Assembly: GCA_949358305.1 (NCBI GenBank)
Contig: OX442315.1
Location: forward strand, 16,518,427 to 16,582,426
Source: Strigamia acuminata
Taxonomy: Eukaryota; Arthropoda; Chilopoda; Geophilomorpha; Linotaeniidae
Length of the DNA: 64,000 nucleotides
Direction of reading: 5' to 3'
The notes beneath the pieces are model-generated. The model made no database searches. It was not told the origin of the DNA and saw nothing but the letters and a program-made list of their open reading frames with translations. The translations under genes and the position numbers were made by a program. This document shows positions 41,778 through 58,079 of the stretch, piece by piece; the stretch's first letter is position 1, and every line of letters begins with the position of its first letter.

Positions 41778-43891
41778 CAGTATGCTGTATTGAATGTGTA
41801 TCATTGGCTGCATGTGGTTGAAGATATGGGCCTCTTGGATGATATTCTTTGCCTTTTTTACGACAAAATAACGTCAGTATGACAACATTCTTTTAATATT
41901 TTCAGATAACTGGCGACTTACCGATGAGAACCAATATTCATGAACGAGGAAAGTTTTGTTGTCGTAGGCTCTGAACTGAAGTGCATCGATCCCACGACGT
42001 CGTTCTTCTTTGTAAAATGTATAGGTGTAATTGCTGAGCCCCAAATATGCCATCGGATTGTTAATGATAACTTTATTGCCATTTATAACTTTCACATCGT
42101 CAGCGGTAGTTGGAATGGGACCGAACTTGCATTTGCCAGTTGTTTTGTCAAAAGTGTAAGATAATCCTGAAAATTGATTTCATTATTCATATTTTAATGT
42201 TTATCTCATTTAATTTAGTTTGTTTACCACTCCAGAAATCGTGGACTTCAGTTAGAACTCCTTCAGTATGCGAATGTTGTGTGTCAATTATTTGTCCTTT
42301 AACAATTGGTCTATAGTCGAATCGAGTGTATTTCATTTCACTATCAAATATATGCTGTAACAAAACAAAAAAGTAAGATTTTTATTTCATTCTATCACCT
42401 TTATTTAAACTTACGTTCTGATAAACAATAACATCCGTAAGCCCGTCAGCTGATTTTGTTATAATTTCAGACTGATATGAAAATTTATTAGGAAGTTTTG
42501 GAATAGTTCTGCCGCCCAAATTATTCAAACCGTGACAAAAAAAACCATCTGGTATCTTAAAATAAGAAATCCCAAATCTTTATTAATCGTAAAAATTACG
42601 ATATGAAAACTTACATTGAAAATGCCTTCAGGTGTATAATACGTTTCAAACTCGAAAAAAGTTACAGAGTCCTCCGAAATTACTCCGTCTACACTGACTT
42701 TTGTCGAGACTGACGTGGGCACGGATTCTTTACCACCGTAAAGTGGTGTCCAGTTCTTATTAGTGGTCATGTTGACTTTCAGATAGACGTTGGCGCCCGT
42801 CAAGCAAATTCCATACATTTGCACCTCTACTCCGTTCTCAATACCTTTGCCCAAGTCAACGGCCAATAATTGCTTGTTTTTATCATCCGCTGCATATCTC
42901 AGGTACCAGTCGGCTCCATTCATTGAGGTTTTTTTGTGATTTTCTTTTCCTACGTCCCATCCATTTTCGTCGCTTAATGTTTCCACCATGCAGGCTAATT
43001 CACCTGAATAAATGATTGAATAAACAATTAATATCGAATTTGTTTGGAACACATAATAATTTGTACCTCTTTTATGTTTTTTTTCTGCCAATCTGATCAA
43101 TTGTTTCCTTCGTTCGTCAAAAATAACGATAGTTTTAACGCCTTCGTGCTCAGAACTGATGTAACCATCTCCTAGTTTAGCATATTCTAAATTTATGGTT
43201 GCCTTAAGTTGAGTTGATTGAAGTTGAACAAGTGCATGGTACCATTCGGGAACCGTTGGTAAAATAAGTTTAGCTAAATATTAAAGGAATTAATTGATTT
43301 TTCTTTTTTAAATTTTAGTTTGTTTCCTTCTTACGTGTATCAGGAGTAACTGCTGGGCACACATCATCGTCAGCAAACACAACACAACCAAACAAAAAGC
43401 CGGCAAAAAGAAGTTTAATCCACAGCTATAGTAAAATAAATAATATTACGTGATTTAAATATTGCTTCCAACAATCTAGCGAAAGAGTTCTTACCTCCAT
43501 TTTAGGAAGAAAATTACGGGTATGGTCGAAGAACAGTCGTCCAGATGACTAAGTTGGTTCGAAGACTCTGGTGTACTAACGGGAGTAATTTGGAAATAAT
43601 AATTTAGAGAAAGAACAAAAAAGTAAAGATAAAGTCAAACTGATGGAGAATTATTAGATTGACACAACTGAATAAATGTTTTAAACGGAAAAACTGTTTC
43701 TGAGATAAGATAATGTAAAAATACGATAACATTATTAACTTGAAGTAGGATAGTACTGTACTTTTGTTTCTCTGAAAGAATATTTTATTTTTAAAAATTA
43801 GCTAAGTGCAAACATTAAAATAAAAAAGAATTTTAAAAATGAATTTTGTAAACTTATTTTGGTTATTAGTGTCAGTCGTCATTTACTACTA

Positions 43892-44201
43892 CCGTACTGC
43901 CTCGATTTAACGCCGGGGCGTTTATTTACTTTTCCAAGTCGACCCCTCCGGCGATTATTCAAAGCCCGGCGATTATTCGCGCCGGGCGTCTAACGAAAAA
44001 AAAAGGTTTTTTTACTGCCGCCACCCAATCATTTACGTTAAATTACCGTATATTCGTCTAAAAAACGTTTAAAACCGGCGTTTAAACAAACCCGGCGTTT
44101 ATTTAAGGCCGGCGTTTATTGCCTTTTCGTTCTGAGTTTGCCCGGCGTTTAATCAGGAGCCGGCGTTTAGATACGACCGGCGTTAAATCAAGGCAGTACG
44201 G
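43892..44201. mobile_element. 310-bp MITE with 25-bp terminal inverted repeats
   Basis: Termini CCGTACTGCCTCGATTTAAC and its complement at the right end match over about 25 bp with one mismatch and are flanked by TA (43890-43891, 44202-44203). The interior consists of repeated ccggcgttta motifs in both orientations. TA duplication and a CTCGATT-type terminus suggest a Tc1/mariner-pogo-related family. No coding capacity. Absent from the equivalent site in unit A (near 8100-8640). Confidence 0.85.
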
Positions 44202-44414
44202 TAATTACAGGAAAGGCACCAGATTTAACCTCATACTTGTTCAGAATAAAACATCTGCCAATAAATTATTTACTGACCATCCATGGTACACAAACAGTGA
44301 AGTAAGAATATATTATAAAAATATAAATATTTTTCATATTTTGTAGAATACAATAATATAATATAATAAATCATATAATAAATCATTAACAGTTTGGATA
44401 CAAAAAAATTTATG

Positions 44415-50734
<6,320 letters not shown>

Positions 50735-50879
50735 GTTTCACACGTCTCAACTTGCATCAAACAAAAATCAAGATCAAATAAATTAACTTTTCCTTGATCA
50801 GGATTATTATTGGTGAAAATAAAATTTAAAAAAAAAATTGAAATCACATGACATGAGAGGTGTGTTCAGTTCCTTTATT

Positions 50880-52242
50880 CTCTGAATGTGATGTAGCTTT
50901 TTGAGTGTTACTAGGTTATTTGTGAGGGAGATGGAAAAAGAACCTCACGGTTTGAATGGTGAAAACGAATTGAACCTTGGACCAAACTTTTATTACTACA
51001 GTGCCAGGTTAAAACTACACAAAACATGTGTGGCCAACGGAAAGGACCACAGTGGGGTCACAGATTTGTTTACCCTATTCTGTGGTGGGGTGTCCAATCA
51101 CCGGATGCGCCTTAAAGAGTCGAGTATCAACTCATAAACCATACCGGTACTACTATTATGCATAAACCAACATGTGATAAAGAATAAATTACCGGTATTT
51201 TCCCATTAGCCCCAAATGTCTACAGATTTAAATGAATATTCCAGTACAAGTATTTAAATCGGACTTTATTTATCACCAACTGGTTAAAATCCAGGGATTT
51301 TAACTTTTTTTTTTAAACAGTTCAATAATGGTTAACTGGCCTGAATAAACTCACCCAAACCCAAAAATGATATATCTTTCACAGGTATAGCAACCACCGG
51401 TCAGCAGAATCAACCGCAAGCATGGTTGCATCGGTTTTGTAAATGTTGTTTTTTGTGGAGCCAATGACAACAATCCGTGGGATGGCGTTTCCTATTATGC
51501 TTTCCTGTATTGGGGTTGCGCCATCCCGTGATTCCTGGCGAATGGTGTAACGTCATATGTAAATATTTGTGATGACAGTATGATAGTACGAACACGAAGC
51601 ACGGTGGCACGAACATATTCTACTTACCTTGAACATAGGGATAGACGAGCGGATAGTCACATGATTCGCCACGGTGGCGCTGCGATCCACAGACTACCAT
51701 TTTTTGAGGCCAAAACAATCCGTTTGAAAAATTTAAGCATTGGAAATAAAATTAAATTTCATACGAAAACAAATTTTTATGATGTTTAAAAATATTTTAA
51801 TGGGATGACAAATTTTATGATGATTAATTTTATGCATCTTTTTTACCATGAAAAGACTACAATCTAAAATTATATATACAAATAAAAGATTTAAAAAAAA
51901 TAAAATTTCCTGCAAAAATCCATCGTGGTCGGGATCATTCAAAGTTCGCCGAGTGTTTTGCACGTGAGGTGTTTTCAAACACAACAAAGATGGCAAATTT
52001 TTATTACCGAGATTAAGATAGAATGAATCGGATAAATTCATAAACTGTTAGCTCATGGCTCGTGAAGATTAATACAAGGACTATTTAAATCTTTGGCGCA
52101 CATGATGAAATAAATTTCGTTCTGTACCGTTTTTGCTGTTTTATTTTTTTATTACATGCATATTTCGAACTCACCAGAACCCCAAATGATAAAAGCCTTT
52201 AAAAAAATTAAAAAAAATAAAAAAAACAATAAAAAATTCACT
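50880..52242. repeat. Intergenic repeats upstream of ABCC copy B (interspersed repeat copy 3)
   Basis: 50900-51170 is a stretch not found in unit A (starting gtagctttttgagtgttact); I see only a 78-codon open frame without recognisable domains. From about 51180 the sequence again follows unit A (17230-18385), including the repeat core at 51385-51640. No gene is recognised. Confidence 0.6.
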
Positions 52243-52315
52243 CGAGCTAGACAGGATTCGAACCTGCAATCTCCTGATTCGTAGTCAGACGCGTTATCCG
52301 TTGCGCCACAAGCCC
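52243..52315 (-). tRNA. tRNA-Arg (anticodon ACG), copy B
   Basis: Identical in sequence to the tRNA at 18386-18458, including the acceptor-stem T-T mismatch. Boxes A and B are intact and a T-run follows downstream on the minus strand. It lies at the same relative place in the duplicated unit. Confidence 0.88.
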
Positions 52316-52928
52316 GTGGTAACAGTAGCTGGTTAAATGTGGTCACAAACTAAGACGTCTGACAATCAGAATCTGCGTGTTAGAGGTTAGAATCTTTTGT
52401 ATATTTTTTGAGATTCGATATGGGATTCGGTTGGGATTTGGTTGGGATTAGGAAAGATTTAGATGATTATTTTAATAAAAAAGTCAAAAATATTTTACTT
52501 TCGAAAAAAAATTCAAAATTTTTACAAGATTCGGGGATTCGGATTCAGAAAGATTCAGATTCATGTCAGAGATTCGGTTGAATGTCGAACCGAATCTTTT
52601 TGTGCGCAATAGATGGACCTATTTTACAGGCCCTGAAATCATGTAACAATAGATTGACATAAAAAAATGTTTTTAATAAAAAATTCCTATTTAATTAAAA
52701 CTTCGTTTTTGAGTTTAGGTTAAAATCAAATTGGTTGACTTTAAAATCTTTAGATTTAGCCACCAGGTGCGATCAAAACCAGACGCAATCAAATATGGCG
52801 GCCAGAGTAAGCATTTGACTTCCCTACTTTGTCAACTGTTTTCCATCACAAATTACAGTAAGGGGTTGTAAATATTTACGAAATCAGCTCTGGCTTAATA
52901 GTTTTTTGAATTAATCGTAGGAATAATC

Positions 52929-54102
52929 ATGAGTGAAAACGAAGCGGTGGATTTATCGAAGCAAACTGAAAACGAGGCTGTAGACTTATCAAAGGAATAT
53001 GAAAACAAAGCACCAGACTCATCGAAGGACGACGAAGCGGTAGATTCTTCGAAGGACAACGAAGCGGTAGATTTATCGAAAGAGCATGCAGCGGTAGATT
53101 TATCGACAGTAAAAGAAAACAAAGCAGCAGATCTAAGATCCAAGGAGTACGAAGACAAATTTGATTACAAATATGGTAGTGACGACGAATACTTTGCCGA
53201 AGCTCTCAAGAAGACGATTTCTCCACCTCCGTGTATTTATCCTTGGTATAATAAACCGAGACGAAATTTTGATTATTCTCGGTAAGGATCATTGATTGAA
53301 TAACGTGTAATTTAGGTCCAATTTTTCGCACACAAAGAATTGAATATTTTTGGGCAAAGAATTGAATATTTTTGTGCAAAGAATTGAATATTTTTGTGCA
53401 AAGAATTGAATATTTTTGTGCAAAGAATTGAATATTTTTGTGCAAAGAATTGAATATTTTTGTGCAAAGAATTAAATATTTTTGGGCAAAGAATTGAATA
53501 TTTTTGGGCAAAGAATTGAATATTTTTGGGCAAAGAATTGAATATTTTTGGGCAAAGAATTGGATAGTTTTTGCCAAAATTTGAATGTTTATGGTCAAAA
53601 TGAACATTTGTATCAAAAATTGATTGTTTTTAGCCTAAAAATGAGTTTTTATTGTTTAATTTAGAATGAATTTTTGTGCCAAAATTTCAATTTTGGTGCT
53701 TAAATTTTAATTTTTGTGCCTAAATTTCAATTTTTGTGCATAAATTTTAATTTTTGTGCATAAATTTCAATTTTTGTGCCAAAATTTCAATTTTGGTGCC
53801 TAAATTTTAATTTTTGTGCCTAAATTTCAATTTTTGTGCCTACATTTTAATTTTGTGCCTAAATTTTAATTTTGTGCCTAAATTTCAATTTTTGTGCTTA
53901 TATTTCAACCCTCTTGTATTTGCCAGTAATACAATTATTTATTGACAGAAGTGACCGAAGAGATGATAATCGGGACCGAAAATATGAAAGTAGAGGTGAT
54001 CGACGCGATAATTATCGACACCAGCCGTACAATCGACACCATAACAAAAGAGACGACCATAAACATTCACATTCCCATTCCAAGATGAAATCGGTGAATT
54101 AA
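52929..54102 (+). CDS. Small acidic repeat protein with Arg/Asp/His-rich tail (2 exons)
   Basis: Exons 52929-53281 and 53949-54102, joined by a GT-AG intron with matching phase, give 168 aa. The first exon is acidic and repetitive: EAVDLSK-type heptads recur about six times between residues 1 and 75, then a Tyr/Asp-rich segment (KFDYKYGSDDEYFAEALKK) and a proline-rich turn. The second exon is Arg/Asp/His-rich (DRRDDNRDRKYESRGDRRD) and ends with HSHSHSKMKSVN. There is no signal peptide and no membrane span. I do not recognise the family; the mixed RD/RE-type tail recalls nucleic-acid-associated low-complexity proteins, which is only an analogy. A relic of exon 2 lies at 560-790. Confidence 0.65.
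53326..53575. repeat. 22-bp minisatellite in the intron, about 11 copies
   Basis: Unit caaagaattgaatatttttg followed by tg or gg. Copies are nearly identical in the centre and decay towards 53640. The minus-strand open frame (IQFFAQKYSILC...) is a periodicity artefact. Confidence 0.9.
53660..53905. repeat. 20-bp repeat in the intron, about 12 copies
   Basis: Unit aatttttgtgcctaaattt followed by c or ta, variable in the gtgcc part. Closely related to the repeat that forms the new terminal exon of membrane gene B (19910-20035). Confidence 0.85.
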
Positions 54103-54312
54103 TTAAGACACAAATGACAACTGCTGGAACGATTTTCTACTTGGAAATCCAACCGAACGGAGTTTTTATTATTAAGATATCTGACTCTAGTATAAACAAT
54201 TGTGCAAGTATTATGATTTGATTACATTTGCTTTAAGTGTCATTAAAATAAGTTGAGTATTTCAATTTTTTCATATTATTAAAATAGATTATATTCAATT
54301 TTTTGTTCTTGA

Positions 54313-55586
54313 TTATGCGTTTTCATCTGGATCGTTGACGAAACGTTTAGGTTCAAAGCTGCCGTCCGATGGCTTTCGGACTCCAAGTTTGAAATAATAA
54401 ATGACACCAAATCCAATGAGTAAACCTAAAAGAATCATGCCAATGCCCAGTCCAGCCATTGAACCTACAATAATAACGTTACATTAATAAATTACATTTT
54501 GTGTTGTAAAATTAATTCAATTCACAGTTAATATTTATGTGAAAATAAGGAAACAGTTCAATTTCATTAATCCGCCAAATCCCACCACCAATGCTATTTA
54601 AAAAAATTAATTTATTATTAATTTTTACGTTGGAATAATGACGGATAAATGAAAATGTCTAAATTTCAATTGGCGGATTAAAGATAAACGAAACTGTACC
54701 TTATTTTTGTTTTAATAAGTAAAGATAAGCTGCCCCGCCGCCTATTAGTAGTCCTAAAATAATCATAGGAATTGCCAAACCAGCCATGGAACCTAAATTT
54801 TAGTATGTATCAACTTTATACCAGCTTTGATACGAAATATTTTAGCTCAATTGTATAATTATGTTATTTACCAGCACTATATCCACTATCAGATTTTCTG
54901 TTGAGGATTTCTTTCAGTTCCACAAGTGAATTAGGCACGGCTTGAGCAAGCACAGTCTAAAATATAAAAATAGGAAATACGTGCAGTTGTGTATCAATTT
55001 ATCGTAGCTATAACTAATAGTTGTACTTACTACGTTGCTTGGAAGTTCGATGTATACTTTGCCGGCGTTCAGTTGCTCTTTGAACATGTTGATAGCTTGG
55101 TCCGTTGATAATTCGTTGTCGTTAATGTTGCCATCGCCTTCTACTTTTTTCTTCTCAAGTAACGTGAACATAATCTCGGTATTGGATTCAACACTAGTCA
55201 TCTATAATTTAAATAAGTAAATATTTGTTTTATTAATTTTTATTTTTTTGATAATTTACGTCAATGTGCGCCACTCTAAGAGCTGTGACTAAAGAGTTCT
55301 GGATAATAGCCAATAGCACAAAGTTCTCGAGGTCGTCATAGTTTGCGATATTGAGAATGTCGAGAGTACCTATAAATTAAAAATTTTACCGTATATTTAA
55401 TTTATACTGTATAAAAAAAATTAAAAATTAAAAAATGGACGGTTGTTTATCCATACCTTTTATTTGAAATAAGAAGCGACGCTTTTCGTTTGCATTGAAA
55501 CAGCCACTTATGTCGTAAAGATAAACTCTTGGACGGTCTATATCAAAATTGAAGAAATTGGTTACGGTTCTGTTCATCTCTGGATC
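54313..55586 (-). pseudogene. LolA-like-type membrane gene, copy C, 3' exons only
   Basis: Contains exon 9 (55457-55586), 10 (55260-55369), 11 (55031-55201), a fused 12/13 exon (54872-54956) and both alternative last exons (54701-54792, 54313-54464). Frames and splice sites are preserved, so the piece looks like a living gene's 3' half, but no exons 1-8 follow at higher coordinates: a zinc-finger ORF (56034-56651) interrupts intron 8, and after 57640 the homology stops. Either the 5' part lies elsewhere or it is a truncated duplicate. Confidence 0.8.
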
Positions 55587-56033
55587 CTGCAAAGAAAATA
55601 ATGAAATTGTGTTAAGAAGAATAAATAGCGTAATGTTTATTTTATGCAGCTATGTTATCGAGTTAGCAAGTTTTAACTTCTTTTTATTGATTTATGAAAT
55701 CTGAAAGGATTTACATCTGACACGCTTGCTGACGTGAGCACTCACCTGTGCAAAGAAGCAACAGGTGAAGGATTTTTACCTCTTGTCACTCAAGCACCAC
55801 TCAGCTCAACAATTTATTCAAGACGGTTAAGTAAGAGTTGTAAATTTTTGTAATATGTTATTATTAAATATTAAATATTATTAAATATGTTCAGTTTCTG
55901 TATACATCTAAACCGATTCAAAAACTTGCTCGCAACCAGGATTTAACTGTGAATGTGTGGAATATTTTCGTTTCTGTGTCTGTTTAATTTTACTCCCAAC
56001 AATTTCGAATGCACCCCCCACGTAATTCCAATG

Positions 56034-56651
56034 TTAGACCGTTGTCTTCTCCTGCGTACTCAAGGCTCTCTTTGCTTTTGCCGGTCGTCCGCGCTTCCGT
56101 TTTCGGCCAATGGGAATATTTTTTGCCTCTGTCGTCACAATTGGCTCACGCGTCGTGGAACGAATGACTCGAAGGTAGTTAGCCAACTGTATAGCAGATG
56201 GCTCGGTTAGTCCGCATTCGGTGAGCTTGCGGAGAATCAACTTTGGTTTTGTAACGCCATTTGTGTGCAATTCCAATATTTTGTTACGTACATCTTCCGG
56301 GATGCCCCTTGCAGGTCTCGACTCGTGTGTGTGCGCAGCAGTAGTGCGGTGGACCTCAACCTTTTCCGAGTCACAGCAATACAGCAGCAGCGTTTTGGCA
56401 CTGCATTGGCTCGAATACTTGCAATCATAAAAAACTTTGTTCCCCTCTGTAGATGGGTGTTTCCGCTTGTACGTCCACATCTTCTCACTTCGAATGTAAT
56501 CTCTGGCTTCCTCACCCGTTGCAAATGTTCGTATTTTCGTCCATTCAAATGCCCTGCGTTTGGTTGGCGGCTCGAAATCACAACTGCTGTCGGATTCGCT
56601 AGCGGAATAGTTACAGAAAACTAGTACCGGTACTAGTCGAGGACGTGCCAT
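56034..56651 (-). CDS. FLYWCH/MULE-type zinc-finger protein, single exon
   Basis: 205 aa. A C-x5-C ... H-x-H arrangement (C77, C83, H107, H109; FYDCKYSSQC ... AAHTHE) is the zinc-binding module that starts many animal Mutator-like (MULE) transposases and FLYWCH proteins. Residues 110-165 hold a helical segment (IPEDVRNKILELHTNG) also typical of this group. The C-terminus has an AT-hook-like RKRKRGRPAKAKR. There is no MULE transposase domain downstream, so it is either a truncated transposon or a co-opted DNA-binding protein. It sits in a stretch inserted in intron 8 of membrane gene copy C. Confidence 0.65.
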   Translation of the reverse strand: MARPRLVPVLVFCNYSASESDSSCDFEPPTKRRAFEWTKIRTFATGEEARDYIRSEKMWTYKRKHPSTEGNKVFYDCKYSSQCSAKTLLLYCCDSEKVEVHRTTAAHTHESRPARGIPEDVRNKILELHTNGVTKPKLILRKLTECGLTEPSAIQLANYLRVIRSTTREPIVTTEAKNIPIGRKRKRGRPAKAKRALSTQEKTTV

Positions 56652-57009
56652 TGTTCTTCAAACGGTGTTTGATGGTGCCTAGTAGTGTATAACCGTGACT
56701 TATATACTACATAACAATATCGTCGACATGGCGTAACTATGGGTAACGTTTGGTATACGTGGGGGTATATTCGGAAGTGTTGAGGGTACACGTGCAAACA
56801 AATGAGGGTTATTGGGTTGGGGGGGGGGAATAATTTGTCGCTTATGTTTTTTAAGCAAAATGGCATTGAAAGCGTTAAAACAATTGCAAGATCGAGCTCC
56901 ATCTTATGAGGCAGCCATTTTGAATTTGACTGTAAAAAACCAAACCCGAACTAAACCACTTTAAAAACCATTCCAGCCATGGTTTTCGTGTTGATTTATG
57001 GCTGTTTTT

Positions 57010-57640
57010 GGTGTTCCATTCTGCTTACATAAACACGATAACCAACACAAACAGAAAGTTCTGAATGCACCTAAAGAAAATTGCCAATTTGTCACTGTAA
57101 AAACACGAATTTTAGATGTTGTTTAATATCTTGAAGAAAAAAAACCCTGATGACACCAAATATACTCTAATGTAATAAAAAAAATCTACATTTTATATAT
57201 TTTTAGCACAGCAGCTCGCACACCAATGGGTGTTTGTACCCCTGGTTAGGAACCACTGCTATAAACTGACATCACGCTATTAGCATAGAGATGAAACCAT
57301 GATTTACTTTCATCTTCTCTCATTTGTTTCGAGGGGATAAAGGCAATGGAAAGGAGGAAGAAGATATGAGCAACGAGAAAGGGATTTACAAATATTTTCT
57401 TCTAAGTTGTGTGTATTTCAAATTTTTGTTTGGTGACATTTATAGCACGAGGGAGGGATTGAAACTACTCTAAAATTGGGAGTTATTTCACTTCTCCACG
57501 CACAGACATTGTTCTCAGCACTATTGATGCATTGCTGGTATCTGCATGCTCTGCTTGCGGTGCAAAGCAGTGCACCTAAAGTTGGTTCAGTTTACTGGGA
57601 CGTCGTCAGAGCTCTTTTTAGAGACCTTCTATTTGTTCAC
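57010..57640. repeat. Duplicate of membrane-gene intron 8 (unit C)
   Basis: Matches 40630-41220 of unit B, including the hAT-terminus-like piece (57233-57260) and the uninterrupted ttggttcagtttactggg site where unit A has its compound insertion. Homology to the other units ends near 57640, the right edge of the duplicated region in this window. Confidence 0.75.
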
Positions 57641-57655
57641 ATCAATTAAACGTTT

Positions 57656-58051
57656 CAGGATTTTGGAGCTACACGAGAACTGCGAGAAGCTATAAATTCG
57701 GCTGTGGATCAGCGTGTGAACTGTTCCTACTTTTTTTATTTTGAATTTTGATATATTGTAGGTACTTCAAACAATTTATCATAACTGTTTTAGAATTTGA
57801 TTTATAATGGTTTAAAGAACATCTTAAGAAGCATTTCCCAAGATTCTATCGTGATGGATGTGCTCGATTTGTCACATATCAAAGATAAAGCCACCGTAGC
57901 AATAAAAAAGCCGCCATATTGGATTACAGGAAAATCATCGGTGAGAGGGCAATTCGACTGCAACATTATTAATAGCAGTAATATCCCAATCAAATCTACA
58001 CCCAAAGATGCTAAAATGTATAAAATTGAAGCAGTTTTCATTGTACATTAG
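57656..58051 (+). CDS. Two weak exon candidates, unidentified
   Basis: A strong acceptor (cgtttcag) at 57656 is followed by about 20 open codons (DFGATRELREAINSAVDQRV) and a possible donor at gtgaactg. A second acceptor (aactgttttag) leads to an open stretch from about 57793 to the TAG at 58051, with MDVLDLSHIKDKATVAIKK inside. Codon patterns are not repetitive, but no family is recognised. DFGATR also occurs in COQ8-type kinases; nothing else supports that link. May be exons of a gene extending leftwards, or chance. Confidence 0.2.
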
Positions 58052-58079
58052 ATTTGTTGCAACAACATCAATCAATTAG

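Larger units (their letters stand above)
19902..43500 (-). pseudogene. LolA-like-type membrane gene, copy B, split by an LTR retrotransposon
   Basis: Exons (minus): 43495-43500, 43335-43425, 43067-43273, 42615-43003, 42415-42555, 42228-42354, 41922-42166, 41778-41852, 40029-40158, 39827-39945 (9 bp longer than in A, in frame), exon 11 as 39623-39768 plus 20301-20329, 20127-20225, then a new terminal exon, about 20050-19902. Signal peptide and exon phases match copy A. The gypsy-type element (20330-39622) lies inside exon 11. With the 4-bp ACTT duplication removed, the two exon pieces add to 171 bp, exactly the length in copies A and C. Upstream exons are intact, so a truncated secreted product is possible if the element supplies a terminator. 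Membrane-anchor exons 13-14 are missing and replaced by the repeat exon. Confidence 0.85.

Noticed and set aside
57656-57720. COQ8-type kinase exon because of DFGATR
   Set aside because: Only six residues agree; the next open stretch shows nothing of that family.
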